A DNA stretch of 64,000 nt from assembly GCA_003216615.1 (NCBI GenBank), contig QCIP01000003.1, positions 62,001 to 126,000 on the forward strand, given 5' to 3'. Positions 36,321-45,734 of this stretch are shown here, one piece after another (positions within the stretch are counted from its first letter, which is position 1; the number at the start of each line of letters is the position of its first letter). Source of the DNA: Prochlorococcus sp. AG-402-M15. Lineage in GTDB: Bacteria > Cyanobacteriota > Cyanobacteriia > PCC-6307 > Cyanobiaceae. The notes below the pieces were generated by a model. The model was not told where the DNA came from. It worked only from the letters and a program-made list of their open reading frames with translations, and ran no database searches. The translations under genes were made by a program, and so were the position numbers.

Positions 36321-37846
36321 TTTAATACTGATGAGAGATTTAAATGCTTTTCAAATTCATTTGCTAGATTTTCAATTATTGATTCTCTCTTAACTTTATA
36401 AGATCTTGTTTTTTTCTTTAATGGCGGCAATTTTTTTCTCTGTCTTATCAAATTTATATATTGATCTCTCCACTTATCGTTTTCAAAGATCCCATGAATA
36501 TATGTACCGACAATAGTTCCACCTTCTTTATTTTCTCTATACCAACCAAGATCTAAGTCTTTGAAAATATTTTTAATCTTTAAAGAGCCTTTTAGTGTAT
36601 CTAATTCAGTTTGGCCATTATGAATTTCAAATCCATTAATTTTTGATTGGCATGGCCATAAGGATTCAGAGTTTATTTGACGTGTTAATTTTTTATTAAA
36701 GAAAGTCGTTTTTAATGGTAGTAATCCAATGCCTTTAATTTTTTGTTCAGAATAATTTTCGGAACCTTCTTTAAGGTAAGGATCTTCAAGTGTTGTGCCT
36801 AACATTTGTAATCCTCCACAAATCCCAATAATATTTCCTTGATTTTTTGAATATTCCCTTAAGTCCTCTGACAAACCAGTCTTTTCAAGAAATATTTGAT
36901 CTTTAATAGTTTGTTTACTACCAGGAAGAATAATAAAGTCATACTTCCTTAAGTTCTGGGATTCTTTAATCCATTCAATTAATATTGAATCTTCGTTTTC
37001 CAATGGATCAAAATCTGAGAAGTTGCTTATAGATGGCAATTTTATGATTGCAACTTTAATATCAGGGTTTGTAAAACGAGATTTTTTTTCTAATAAATCT
37101 AGAGAATCTTCTGGAGGAAATGATTCATTTAACCATGGAATTACTCCGATTACAGGAATTTGAGTTTTATCCTCTATCCATTTTTTCCCTTCTTCAAATA
37201 ATGAAAGGTCTCCTCTGAATCTATTTATAATGATTCCTTTAATAAGTTTCTTCTCTTCGGGTTTCATTAATTCAAGTGTCCCGATTATTTGCGCAAAAAC
37301 ACCTCCCCTTTCAATATCAGTAACTAAAATGCAATTTGCGTTTAAATACTTTGCAATTTTTAAATTAGTAAGGTCTCTATGAATCAAGTTCATTTCTACT
37401 GGACTGCCAGCCCCTTCGATAATTAAACGACAATTTGGATCCCTTTTATAAATAGACTTTAAACTTTTTTTAATTACTTCCCAACCTGGTGCAAACCAAT
37501 CTTTGTAGTAATTTTTGGCAGTTGTGATTCCTATACTTTTACCAAGATGAATGACCTCACTTGTTGAATTGCCTTGAGGTTTTAATAATATGGGATTCAT
37601 TTCTGAAGAAGGATTAATACCACAAGCGAAAGCTTGAAGAGCTTGTGAATATGCCATCTCTCCCCCTTCCCAATCAACCCAAGCGTTATTACTCATATTT
37701 TGTCCTTTAAATGGTATTGGTTCTTCCCCTAAATTTTTTAGAATCCTGCAAATTGCTGTAACTGTTAATGATTTTCCTGCACCACTAGAAGTACCTAAAA
37801 CCATTATTGGTTTCTTTTTTGCATTTAATTTGGCTTCTAACTTCAT
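36317..37846 (-). CDS. cobQ: Cobyric acid synthase
   Basis: CobQ/CbiP amidates four carboxyl groups of adenosylcobyrinic acid diamide using glutamine and ATP. The 509-aa protein has an N-terminal ATP-binding domain (MVLGTSSGAGKSLTVTAICRIL, P-loop-like; GQNMSNNAW) and a C-terminal class I glutamine amidotransferase domain (IIGICGGLQMLG with the catalytic Cys, and a conserved His in YIHGIFEN). Length is normal. Prochlorococcus makes pseudocobalamin, which needs this step. There is no room for a cobalamin riboswitch upstream: only 66 bp to maf. Confidence 0.96.
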   Translation of the reverse strand: MKLEAKLNAKKKPIMVLGTSSGAGKSLTVTAICRILKNLGEEPIPFKGQNMSNNAWVDWEGGEMAYSQALQAFACGINPSSEMNPILLKPQGNSTSEVIHLGKSIGITTAKNYYKDWFAPGWEVIKKSLKSIYKRDPNCRLIIEGAGSPVEMNLIHRDLTNLKIAKYLNANCILVTDIERGGVFAQIIGTLELMKPEEKKLIKGIIINRFRGDLSLFEEGKKWIEDKTQIPVIGVIPWLNESFPPEDSLDLLEKKSRFTNPDIKVAIIKLPSISNFSDFDPLENEDSILIEWIKESQNLRKYDFIILPGSKQTIKDQIFLEKTGLSEDLREYSKNQGNIIGICGGLQMLGTTLEDPYLKEGSENYSEQKIKGIGLLPLKTTFFNKKLTRQINSESLWPCQSKINGFEIHNGQTELDTLKGSLKIKNIFKDLDLGWYRENKEGGTIVGTYIHGIFENDKWRDQYINLIRQRKKLPPLKKKTRSYKVKRESIIENLANEFEKHLNLSSVLN

Positions 37847-37912
37847 ACGTGATTTATATTAATTTTGAAATTAATTAATTAGTAAATTGAATTATAATTT
37901 GAAAAAAAATTT

Positions 37913-38524
37913 GTGTTAATTCTAGCCTCTGCTTCTCAATCTCGAAAGAAATTACTTGAAAACTCTCAAATTGAATTTATTCAAATATCAAGTAACTTCG
38001 ATGAAACTTCAATAAAAGAAACAAATATATTTAATTTAGCGTTGGAATTGTCTTTTCAAAAGGCTAATAGTTTATCTGAAAATTTTCAAAAAATATATTT
38101 GCCCGATGAATTTAATTATGGTCCTTTGGAAATACTTGGGTGTGATTCAATTTTTGAATTTAAAGGACAACCTTATGGAAAACCATCTAATAGAGATGAG
38201 GCATTTATAAGATGGAAAAAAATGTCTGGAGAATTTGGATTTTTACATACTGGTCATACTCTAATAATTGGAAATTTTGATGCAACTTCAAATAGGTTTG
38301 AGATCTCTGAAACAATTAAAAAAACAGTAAGTTCAACTGTTTATTTTTCTAAGTTGGAAGATTGGGAAATCAATAGTTATGTTGATACAAATGAACCTTT
38401 ATATTGTGCGGGAGGATTTGCTTTAGAAGGTATAGGCGGTAAATATATAGAAAAAATAGAGGGTTGTTTCAGTAATGTGATGGGGTTGAGTTTGCCATGG
38501 CTCAGAAAAAATTTAAATAAATAA
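37913..38524 (+). CDS. maf: Maf-family nucleotide pyrophosphatase
   Basis: Maf proteins hydrolyse non-canonical or canonical NTPs to NMPs and affect septum formation in some bacteria. The 203-aa protein starts at GTG with [21 protein letters not shown] (phosphate-binding motif SASxxRxxLL), has [23 protein letters not shown] in the middle and ends [26 protein letters not shown]. These fit Maf well. It is divergent from cobQ with 66 bp between starts. Confidence 0.93.
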   Translation: MLILASASQSRKKLLENSQIEFIQISSNFDETSIKETNIFNLALELSFQKANSLSENFQKIYLPDEFNYGPLEILGCDSIFEFKGQPYGKPSNRDEAFIRWKKMSGEFGFLHTGHTLIIGNFDATSNRFEISETIKKTVSSTVYFSKLEDWEINSYVDTNEPLYCAGGFALEGIGGKYIEKIEGCFSNVMGLSLPWLRKNLNK

Positions 38525-38536
38525 GAAAAATTGAGT

Positions 38537-38571
38537 AAAAAAAAACCCTATCAAGAGATAGGGCTTTTTTA
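38537..38571. terminator. Bidirectional terminator between maf and psbC
   Basis: The perfect 7-bp stem CCCTATC/GATAGGG with loop AAGA is flanked by an A-run on the left and a T-run on the right. It can therefore end maf on the plus strand and psbD-psbC on the minus strand. Confidence 0.9.
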
Positions 38572-38585
38572 ATATGAAATAGAAA

Positions 38586-39968
38586 TTAATCTAAATCTGG
38601 CATTTCTAGAGCTGGTTCACTCTTTCTGTCAATTCCTTTTTCGAAACCAGCAGCAGCTGCCCTAGCACGTCCAGCATGCCAAAGGTGACCGATGAATGTA
38701 AACCATCCTAGGAAGAATTGAGCTGCAGCTAACCATTGTCTTAAGTTAACAAAGTTAACAGCATTAGGCTCTGTAATGATTCCACCAACGGAGTTGATAG
38801 AAGCGTTAGGAGCATGTGTCATATATTCAGCAGCTCTTCTTACTTGCCAAGGCTGAATATCATTTTGGATTTTTTCAAGGCTCAATCCGTTAGGCCCTCT
38901 TAAAGGCTCTAACCATGGACCTCTGAAATCCCAAAATCTCATTGTTTCACCACCAAATATAATTTCACCTGTAGGAGATCTCATGAGATACTTACCTAGA
39001 CCAGTTGGTCCCATTGTTGAACCTACGTTAGCTCCAATTCTTTGATCTCTCACAAGGAAAGTAAAGCTTTGAGCCTGTGAAGCTTCAGCGTTTGTAGGGC
39101 CATAAAACTCAGATGGGTAAGCAGTGTTGTTGAACCAGATGAATGTTGAAGCAATAAAACTTGCTACACAAATTCCACCAAGAGCATAACTTAAGAGTCC
39201 CTCACCGTTCCAGATGAATGCTCTTCTAGCCCATCCAAATGGTTTAGTAAAGATATGGAATATTCCTCCAATGATTGCAGTAATACCCACATAGACATGT
39301 CCACCAACGATATCTTCGATAGAGTTTACACCGATTATTGAACCAGCTCCTCCCCATGGAGATCTAAATAGATAACCAAGAATTACTCTTGGATCTAAAG
39401 TTGGATTAACAAGTCTAACTTCACCACCACCAGGTGCCCATGTGTCATAAGCTCCTCCAATAAAACACCAGTTTACTGACCATGCCAATGCACCTACACC
39501 TAGAACAATCAAATGATATCCAAGGATGTTTGTCATTTGATTCTTATCTCTCCAATCAGTAGAGAAAAATGGGAAATCTTCTTCAAGCTTTTCTGGACCT
39601 GCTAATGAATGATAAATACCACCAAAGCCAAGTACGGCAGAAGCTATTAAGTGAACCACACCTGCTTGGAAGAAAGGCATGATATCAGTGACTTCACCAC
39701 CAGGGCCTATCCCATAACCAAACATTGCTACGTGTGGCATACAGATTAAACCTTGCTCCCACATCGGCTTATCAAAAGTAAAATGATTAACCTCAAAGAG
39801 CATCATTGCTCCCGCCCAAAAGACTATAAGTCCAGAGTGAGCAATGTGAGCTCCTAATAAACGTCCAGATAAATTGATTAGTCTAGCGTTACCTACATAC
39901 CAGGCATAGCCAGTTTCTTCAATACTTTGGTTTGGAGCTCTTAATAAATTATTAAAGGGCGTTTCCAC
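38586..39968 (-). CDS. psbC: Photosystem II CP43 core antenna
   Basis: CP43 is the chlorophyll a core antenna of photosystem II and also a ligand of the Mn cluster. The track begins at 39995, but the expected start is GTG within psbD, giving [23 protein letters not shown] (460 aa). It overlaps psbD by 17 bp. The large lumenal loop contains [20 protein letters not shown], including the conserved Arg near the Mn cluster (family knowledge). The helices carry the usual His ligands (GAHIAHSG). Terminator at 38546-38563. Confidence 0.98.
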   Translation of the reverse strand: METPFNNLLRAPNQSIEETGYAWYVGNARLINLSGRLLGAHIAHSGLIVFWAGAMMLFEVNHFTFDKPMWEQGLICMPHVAMFGYGIGPGGEVTDIMPFFQAGVVHLIASAVLGFGGIYHSLAGPEKLEEDFPFFSTDWRDKNQMTNILGYHLIVLGVGALAWSVNWCFIGGAYDTWAPGGGEVRLVNPTLDPRVILGYLFRSPWGGAGSIIGVNSIEDIVGGHVYVGITAIIGGIFHIFTKPFGWARRAFIWNGEGLLSYALGGICVASFIASTFIWFNNTAYPSEFYGPTNAEASQAQSFTFLVRDQRIGANVGSTMGPTGLGKYLMRSPTGEIIFGGETMRFWDFRGPWLEPLRGPNGLSLEKIQNDIQPWQVRRAAEYMTHAPNASINSVGGIITEPNAVNFVNLRQWLAAAQFFLGWFTFIGHLWHAGRARAAAAGFEKGIDRKSEPALEMPDLD

Positions 39969-41028
39969 GTGGAAGAACCTCCTCAGGGAATACAAAGTTT
40001 TCGTGTGGTTGATCCACAGAAGACATCCATGCTCGCATACCTTCGTTCAAAAGTATATTTTTTGTATAGAAAGTTTCAAATTCTGGATCTTCTGCTGCAC
40101 GGATTTCTTGGCTAACGAAATCATAAGCTCTTAAGTTTAGTGCTAAGCCTACAATACCAATTGAAGATGTCCACATACCCATAACAGGTACAAAAAGCAT
40201 CAAAAAGTGTAAGAAACGCTTGTTTGAGAAAGCAATACCGAAGATTTGACTCCAGAATCTATTCGCTGTGATCATTGAATAGGTTTCTTCTTCTTGTGTT
40301 GGGTCAAAAGCTCTAAATGTTGAACTTTGTACCTTACCTTCTGTATAGATACTTGTATCTTCATACAAAGTGTTTTGTACTGTAGCTCCATGAATAGCAC
40401 AGAGTAGAGCACCACCAAGGATTCCAGCTACTCCCATCATGTGGAATGGATTTAGAGTTATATTGTGGAAACCTTGAATGAATAGGATATAACGGAAGAT
40501 TGCTGCTACACCAAATGAAGGTGCAAAGAACCAACTATGCTGTCCTAAAGGATAAATAAGGAAGATACTTGTGAAAACTGCAATTACTGCTGAGAAAGCC
40601 AATGCGTTGTATGGTCTAATTCCAACAAGGCCAGCAATTTCAAACTGACGAAGCATAAAACCAATGAGGCCAAACACTCCATGTAATGCAACGAAGTTCC
40701 AAAGACCACCAAGTTGTAGCCATCTTACGAAACTACCTTGGGCTTCAGGACCCCATAAAAATAGAAGACTGTGTCCCATGGCATCGCCAGGGGTACTTAC
40801 AGCTGCTGTTAAAAAGTTACAACCTTCGAGGTATGAGCTTGCAACTCCATGTGTGTACCAAGAGGTAACAAATGTTGTTCCTACGAACCAACCACCTATA
40901 GCAAGATATGCACAAGGAAGTAAAAGTAATCCGGACCAACCAATAAATACAAAGCGGTCGCGCTTCAGCCAATCATCGAGGATATCAAACCATCCTCTTT
41001 GTGGGGCGCTACCAACTGCGATCGTCAT
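39952..41028 (-). CDS. psbD: Photosystem II reaction-centre protein D2
   Basis: D2 (358 aa, usual 352-358) holds half of the PSII reaction centre. It begins [41 protein letters not shown], with five helices; the sequence [29 protein letters not shown] and [44 protein letters not shown] contain pigment and iron ligands. It is the first gene of the psbD-psbC operon; psbC starts inside its 3' end. Codons look more GC-rich and regular than in neighbours, as expected for high expression. Confidence 0.99.
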   Translation of the reverse strand: MTIAVGSAPQRGWFDILDDWLKRDRFVFIGWSGLLLLPCAYLAIGGWFVGTTFVTSWYTHGVASSYLEGCNFLTAAVSTPGDAMGHSLLFLWGPEAQGSFVRWLQLGGLWNFVALHGVFGLIGFMLRQFEIAGLVGIRPYNALAFSAVIAVFTSIFLIYPLGQHSWFFAPSFGVAAIFRYILFIQGFHNITLNPFHMMGVAGILGGALLCAIHGATVQNTLYEDTSIYTEGKVQSSTFRAFDPTQEEETYSMITANRFWSQIFGIAFSNKRFLHFLMLFVPVMGMWTSSIGIVGLALNLRAYDFVSQEIRAAEDPEFETFYTKNILLNEGMRAWMSSVDQPHENFVFPEEVLPRGNAL

Positions 41029-41211
41029 GAGAAATCGTTTTTTAGCTTCGGGATACGCAGTGACTGTAACAAAGATTGAGAGTAATGTGGGGAAATATAT
41101 GTATATCTGAAATGCCTTGTAAAGCTTTCCTGACTTTTTTATTAAAAAATAGGTAAGAATACTCCCTTAATTTGTTAAATTATCTGAACTAGGTTCTAAA
41201 AAAAGATAAAA

Positions 41212-41769
41212 ATGGATTCAGACCTCACGTCTTTCGATAAAATCGAACAAAAAATTGGTGGATCAAGAAAAATTTCAAACTACATTATTGGTGGGATGCT
41301 GACGATTGGGGGTATTGGTTTTCTTTTGGCATCTATATCTAGCTATACAGGAAGGGATTTATTACCTCTGGGGAATCCCTCAACTTTATTATTTATACCT
41401 CAAGGAATAATAATGGGAGCATATGGAGTAATAGCCAATTTATTAAATTTTTATTTATGGTATTTGGTTTATATTAACTTTGGTTCAGGAAGTAATTATT
41501 TTGATAAGTCATCAAAATCTGTTGAAATAAAAAGGAAAGGGTTATTCAAAGATATTGAAGTTAAATTGAACTTTGAAGAAATAAAATCAGTTAAGCTGGA
41601 TATAAGTGAGGGATTTAATCCTAGAAGAAGAATTGCTTTAGTTCTCAAAGGTAGAAAAAAGCCTCTGCCTCTCAGCGGGGCAGGTGAACTTAAACCACTC
41701 TTGCAAGTTGAAGAAGAGGGAGCTCGTTTGGCTAAATTTTTGAATGTTAATTTGGAGGGCTTAAAATAA
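41212..41769 (+). CDS. ycf4: Photosystem I assembly protein Ycf4
   Basis: Ycf4 is a thylakoid protein that helps assemble photosystem I. The 185-aa protein has two transmembrane helices (about 22-45 and 60-85), with the sequence LLASISSYTGRDLLPLGNPSTLLFIPQGIIMGAYGVIANLLNFYLW matching the family, and a C-terminal soluble domain that includes RRIALVLKGRKKPLPLSGAGELKPL. It is divergent from psbD. Its TAA stop overlaps the ATA start proposed for the cyclophilin-type gene. Confidence 0.96.
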   Translation: MDSDLTSFDKIEQKIGGSRKISNYIIGGMLTIGGIGFLLASISSYTGRDLLPLGNPSTLLFIPQGIIMGAYGVIANLLNFYLWYLVYINFGSGSNYFDKSSKSVEIKRKGLFKDIEVKLNFEEIKSVKLDISEGFNPRRRIALVLKGRKKPLPLSGAGELKPLLQVEEEGARLAKFLNVNLEGLK

Positions 41770-42419
41770 AAAAAAATTTTTTAAAAATATTATCTTTCAT
41801 TCAGGTTTTATTTTTTGTGCAAGCTTGTAGTTTCAAAAATGAGATAGATTCAAATTATTACTGTCAAAAACTTAAATTCAGTTGTATCAAGGAGAATAAA
41901 ATAGCTCTTTTTAAAACTTCAAAAGGTGATTTTGAGGTTGAATTATTTGGTGAGGATAACCCAGTAACAGTATCAAACTTTATAGAAAACATAAACAATA
42001 ATATTTATGAGAATCAAAAATTTTATAAAATAATGAATTATTCTCAACTAAAATTTGTACACGCAGGTGTTAATCCAGAAAATTCATTTTTTATTGAACG
42101 AAATCAAACCTTAAATAAAACAAGTCCTTTAATTCCTTTAGAAATAAAATTCCAAAAAGAAATCAAACCAAGATACAAATCTCCAATAAAAAATCCTTCT
42201 GAAACTAAGAATTTAGTTAATATTTTTGAGAGTGGTTCAATCGCTATGGTTAAAAGTGGTAAGAACAACTCTTCCTCTACTGAATTTTTTTTTGTAACTA
42301 ATAAGATTCCAGAACTAGATGGAAGATATTCAATTTTTGGAAAAATTATTAAAGGATTAGATGTACTAAAAAAAATTAATAAACAAGACTTTATTAAGGA
42401 AGTAAAGATATCTAATTAA
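41766..42419 (+). CDS. Lipoprotein-type cyclophilin peptidyl-prolyl isomerase, apparent ATA start
   Basis: The track starts at GTG 41817, which leaves a truncated protein MQACSFKN. The frame is open back to 41751 and reads [21 protein letters not shown], a perfect lipoprotein signal peptide (lipobox FVQAC). The only suitable codon is ATA at 41766, which overlaps the ycf4 TAA (ATAA) and lies 7 nt after GGAGG. This gives 217 aa. The body fits the cyclophilin type: [28 protein letters not shown] and [23 protein letters not shown]. It probably folds periplasmic or lumenal proteins. Confidence 0.78.
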   Translation: MKKNFLKILSFIQVLFFVQACSFKNEIDSNYYCQKLKFSCIKENKIALFKTSKGDFEVELFGEDNPVTVSNFIENINNNIYENQKFYKIMNYSQLKFVHAGVNPENSFFIERNQTLNKTSPLIPLEIKFQKEIKPRYKSPIKNPSETKNLVNIFESGSIAMVKSGKNNSSSTEFFFVTNKIPELDGRYSIFGKIIKGLDVLKKINKQDFIKEVKISN

Positions 42420-42940
42420 ATTTCTAAAGAATATTTGTTGATTTTCAACATTTCTGTATTAACTCCTGAAGAGCGTTTTAGTGCCACTTTGCCAGTTCTT
42501 GCTATCTCAAGAATGCCATAAGGCTCTAGTAATTTCTCTAAAGCAACTAACTTGCCAGGGTCTCCAACTACTTCGAGTGTTAAGGCTATATCTGAAACGT
42601 CAACAACTTTTGCACGGAATATTTGTACTATATCTAAAATATTACTCCTAGTATCTTCTTTTGATGAAACTTTTAGTAACATCAATTCCCTCTCAACAGC
42701 AGCTAGATTAGTAAAATCTACAACTCCAAGAACATTAAATAACTTATTAAGTTGCTTAGTCATTTGTTGAAGAGTTTCATCGTCACCTTCTACTACCATT
42801 GTTAACCTTGAAATCCCTTTGGATTCTGCAGGGCCCACTGCGAGGCTATCTATGTTGAATCCCCTTCTAGCAAAAAGACCTGAGATTCTACTCAAAGCTC
42901 CAGATTCGTCTTCAACAAGAACTGATAATGTATGTTTCAT
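42416..42940 (-). CDS. ilvN: Acetolactate synthase small subunit
   Basis: This is the regulatory subunit of acetohydroxyacid synthase for valine, leucine and isoleucine synthesis. The 174-aa protein has an N-terminal ACT domain ([36 protein letters not shown]) that binds valine and a C-terminal ACT-like domain ([38 protein letters not shown]). The catalytic subunit is not in this window. It is convergent with the cyclophilin gene, overlapping by 4 bp, and follows a hydrolase gene by 3 bp. Confidence 0.96.
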   Translation of the reverse strand: MKHTLSVLVEDESGALSRISGLFARRGFNIDSLAVGPAESKGISRLTMVVEGDDETLQQMTKQLNKLFNVLGVVDFTNLAAVERELMLLKVSSKEDTRSNILDIVQIFRAKVVDVSDIALTLEVVGDPGKLVALEKLLEPYGILEIARTGKVALKRSSGVNTEMLKINKYSLEI

Positions 42941-42943
42941 ATT

Positions 42944-43888
42944 TTAAAAGGTGTTTAAATCTCTAATCCATTCATAAGAGATCCTATTAAATACTGAGGG
43001 ATCTTCATCATGGATACAATGACCTGAATTGGATACTATTTTTAATTTTACCCATCTATGGAAATTTGCAATCTTTTTACCAATAAACAAAGGTATGAAA
43101 TTATCTTTCTCTCCCCAAATTAATAAAAAAGGAACTTTTTTTGAGGCGCTTAGTTTGCTTAAAAGGTAGGAAGATTGAAATTTATCATCTCTTGAAGACA
43201 TTCCAATACACATTGCTCTTAATGATCTAGCTGAAGTTCTCCTTAAAACTGGTTTTGTTACCAAATCTATTAGTTCGCGATCAATATTATCTTTTTTAAA
43301 ATAGGCAGAATTTAGTCCCAGTTTTATAACCCCTAATTTGGTTATTAAAAATAAAATAATCTCCAAAGGGAAAAATATAAAAAATATTCTTATGAATCTA
43401 TCTTGAAATTTTTTAAATGATGATTTTTTTTTTATCGACTTTTTATTTTCTTGAATTTGATCTGGCAGAGGAGATGCAATAACTGTTGCAATCTGATCCT
43501 CTAATAAAACAGCACATGTTAAAGCGACTAATGATCCTAGGGAATTGCCAATAAGAATTACTTTCCCAGAATTCTTTGGTCTTATAACCTGTGCAATAAA
43601 GTCTTTCACTTGATTACACCAAATCTCATTATTTAATTTTCCAATTTGTCTTATCCCAGGTTGATCAGAATCTCCAAATCCTATCAAATCTAAAGAATAT
43701 GAGGCGCAATTCCTTTTCGCAAAATATTCTAGATTGTTTCTCCAATGTTTTCGACTGGCGCCAAATCCATGTAGAAAGATAATTGGAATTTCATTGTCTT
43801 CGCCTGAAACACTCCAACAAACTTTAATACCGTTCCAATTCCAATAATTAGGAAAATTAATATTTTTTTCTTTAAAATTATTATTCAT
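42944..43888 (-). CDS. Alpha/beta-fold hydrolase
   Basis: The 314-aa protein has the alpha/beta hydrolase core: an oxyanion region IIFLHGFGASRKHWRNNLEYF, the nucleophile elbow GNSLGS (Ser, about 117), an acid near LLIWGEKDNFIP and a His near VSNSGHCIHDEDPSVF. A hydrophobic cap (about 170-195) may contact membranes. It resembles the plant/cyanobacterial pheophytinase-like hydrolases, but the substrate is not certain. It lies directly upstream of ilvN on the same strand, probably without functional link. Confidence 0.85.
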   Translation of the reverse strand: MNNNFKEKNINFPNYWNWNGIKVCWSVSGEDNEIPIIFLHGFGASRKHWRNNLEYFAKRNCASYSLDLIGFGDSDQPGIRQIGKLNNEIWCNQVKDFIAQVIRPKNSGKVILIGNSLGSLVALTCAVLLEDQIATVIASPLPDQIQENKKSIKKKSSFKKFQDRFIRIFFIFFPLEIILFLITKLGVIKLGLNSAYFKKDNIDRELIDLVTKPVLRRTSARSLRAMCIGMSSRDDKFQSSYLLSKLSASKKVPFLLIWGEKDNFIPLFIGKKIANFHRWVKLKIVSNSGHCIHDEDPSVFNRISYEWIRDLNTF

Positions 43889-43980
43889 ATATTCAAAATT
43901 TTCAAGATATTTGCATTATCTACTTTTTTAACAAATAAATGTATATTGAATGTAAATTATAGTAATGATTAAATTTTACT

Positions 43981-44079
43981 ATGGCTAAAGAAATTTTTAG
44001 TATTGCGGCAGTTTTTTGGGTACTGATACCAATAGGATTGGTTGGTGGTGCATTATTATTAAAGTTTCAGGGAGATTGA
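43981..44079 (+). CDS. petM: Cytochrome b6f complex subunit PetM
   Basis: This is below the track cut. It encodes 32 aa, [20 protein letters not shown] followed by [12 protein letters not shown], a single transmembrane helix that matches PetM, a small peripheral subunit of the b6f complex. The ATG start and TGA stop are clear. It lies just before ycf39 on the same strand. Confidence 0.95.
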   Translation: MAKEIFSIAAVFWVLIPIGLVGGALLLKFQGD

Positions 44080-44136
44080 TTCTCACGAAAACATAACAAA
44101 TTTAGTTATTGTCTACAAATTAAGTAAATCTTAAAT

Positions 44137-45099
44137 ATGAAGATTCTTTTAGTAGGAGCTACGGGGACACTTGGGAGGCAAATAGCTAAGCAAGCTATAG
44201 AAGATGGATATGAAGTTAGATGCTTTGTAAGAAACCCAAGAAAAGCTTCTTTTCTACAAGAGTGGGGTTGTGAATTGACAAAAGGTAACTTGTTGAATTC
44301 TTCTGATATTGAATATGCATTACAAGATATTGAAGTTGTTATTGATGCTGCTACTAGTAAACCAGATGATCCTAGAAGTATTTATGAAATAGATTGGGAT
44401 GGAAAACTCAACTTATTTAATGCTTGTGAATCTTTAAATGTTAAAAGAGTGATATTCCTTTCAATCCTTTTAACAGAGAAATTTAGAAATGTTCCATTAA
44501 TGGACATTAAATATTGTACTGAAAAACTTCTTGAGAAATCTGGTCTAGATTATACAATCTTCAAATGTGCAGCTTTTATGCAAGGAGTTATTGGTCAATT
44601 TGCTATTCCAATTTTAGATAGTCAAGCAGTATGGATGAGTGGAACTCCAACTAAGATCGCATACATGAATACTCAAGACATGGCAAAAGTTATTGTCGCA
44701 GCAGTTAATAATTCAAAAACTCATAGAACATCATTGCCATTGGTTGGCCCCAAAGCATGGGATTCAAACGAAGTCATTTCACTATGTGAAAAATTTAGCG
44801 AAAAGAAGGCTAAAATTTTTAGAGTTTCCCCCTTCCTAATTAGTGTCACTCAAAAAGTAGTTTCCTTTTTCCAAGATTCTTTAAATGTTGCTGAAAGATT
44901 GGCTTTTGCTGAAGTAACTAGTAGTGGAGAATCATTAGATGCTGACATGAGCAAAACTTACGAAATATTGGAACTTAAAAAAGAAGATATGACATCACTA
45001 GAAAGTTATATAAAGGATTACTACCAACAAATTCTTAAGAGATTAAGGGAAATGGAAGCAGATCTAAATATTGAAGAAAAAAAGAGATTACCTTTTTAA
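44137..45099 (+). CDS. ycf39: NAD(P)-binding protein Ycf39 (NmrA-like)
   Basis: Ycf39 is an atypical short-chain dehydrogenase that helps early photosystem II assembly together with Hlips. The 320-aa protein begins MKILLVGATGTLGRQIAKQAIEDGYEVRCFVRNPRKASFLQEWGCEL, with the NAD(P) loop GATGTLG at 7-13, and has the family sequence KYCTEKLLEKSGLDYTIFKCAAFMQGVIGQFAIPILD in the middle. Its usual length is 320-330 aa. The presence of hli genes in this window makes the known Ycf39-Hlip partnership plausible here. Confidence 0.94.
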   Translation: MKILLVGATGTLGRQIAKQAIEDGYEVRCFVRNPRKASFLQEWGCELTKGNLLNSSDIEYALQDIEVVIDAATSKPDDPRSIYEIDWDGKLNLFNACESLNVKRVIFLSILLTEKFRNVPLMDIKYCTEKLLEKSGLDYTIFKCAAFMQGVIGQFAIPILDSQAVWMSGTPTKIAYMNTQDMAKVIVAAVNNSKTHRTSLPLVGPKAWDSNEVISLCEKFSEKKAKIFRVSPFLISVTQKVVSFFQDSLNVAERLAFAEVTSSGESLDADMSKTYEILELKKEDMTSLESYIKDYYQQILKRLREMEADLNIEEKKRLPF

Positions 45100-45154
45100 T
45101 ATTGCAATTTTAAATTTAGATAGTATATTTGTACTATATAAATATTATTGACCT

Positions 45155-45367
45155 ATGTCTGTTTCTAAATCTAAAAATCTTGAACGAAAACTAGATAATT
45201 TTGCAAAAGAAGCAAAAAATGAATTGAATAATGTTTGCGGATCTTCATTATGGGAAAGCCTTGGCTTTGTTTTTTTTGATCAATTAGAAGATTCTGAAAA
45301 AATTGCGAAAGCAAATTTTTACTATGGTCAACTTCAAATAATTAATGAAATTAAATTTTCAATTTGA
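45155..45367 (+). CDS. Small hypothetical protein (70 aa)
   Basis: The protein is helical and charged (SKNLERKLDNFAKEAKNELNN), then has SLWESLGFVFFDQLEDSEKIAKANFYYGQLQIINEI. There is no membrane helix or signal. It sits between ycf39 and an infA-like gene on the same strand. No function can be given. Confidence 0.6.
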   Translation: MSVSKSKNLERKLDNFAKEAKNELNNVCGSSLWESLGFVFFDQLEDSEKIAKANFYYGQLQIINEIKFSI

Positions 45368-45458
45368 ATTCAATTTCATATTTTTCGTATGTAATTTTTC
45401 TTAAATCAATTTTGGCTAATCTTTTTCTGATAATATGAACTTAGTAAAAGATTAATTA

Positions 45459-45725
45459 ATGATTGAAACTTCAGGTGTAATAGAAAAAGAGCAGGGAAAT
45501 GGATTTTATTTGGTTACCCTAGAACAACCTGAAGGACATCAATGTTTATGTAGAGCTGCAGGTAAATTGACTAAATTTAGAATTAAATTATTAGCTGGAG
45601 ACAAAGTGTTAGTTGAGATAAGTCCTTATGACCTTTCTAGAGGAAGGATAACTTATAGAGAAAGAAATATAGGGGGTGCTAAACCTTCAACTAATAAAAA
45701 TAACCCTAAGAGGAATAATAAGTAA
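45459..45725 (+). CDS. Divergent translation initiation factor IF-1-like protein
   Basis: The 88-aa protein has the IF-1/S1-type OB fold: ETSGVIEKEQGNGFYLVTLEQPEGHQCLCRAAGKLTKFRIKLLAGDKVLVEISPYDLSRGRITYRERN. The last part is nearly canonical for IF-1, but the first strands differ and a basic, Asn- and Lys-rich tail of about 18 residues is added. Cyanobacteria usually keep the standard infA inside the ribosomal protein operon, which is not here, so this is probably a second IF-1 paralogue. It is convergent with the NTRC gene. Confidence 0.82.
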   Translation: MIETSGVIEKEQGNGFYLVTLEQPEGHQCLCRAAGKLTKFRIKLLAGDKVLVEISPYDLSRGRITYRERNIGGAKPSTNKNNPKRNNK

Positions 45726-45734
45726 AAAGTTATT

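Noticed and set aside
37847-37912. Cobalamin riboswitch upstream of cobQ
   Set aside because: The gap is only 66 bp and lacks the conserved B12-box; a riboswitch of this class needs far more.
40664-41110. 148-aa plus-strand ORF opposite psbD
   Set aside because: It is a shadow frame of psbD, whose sequence is among the most conserved in the window.
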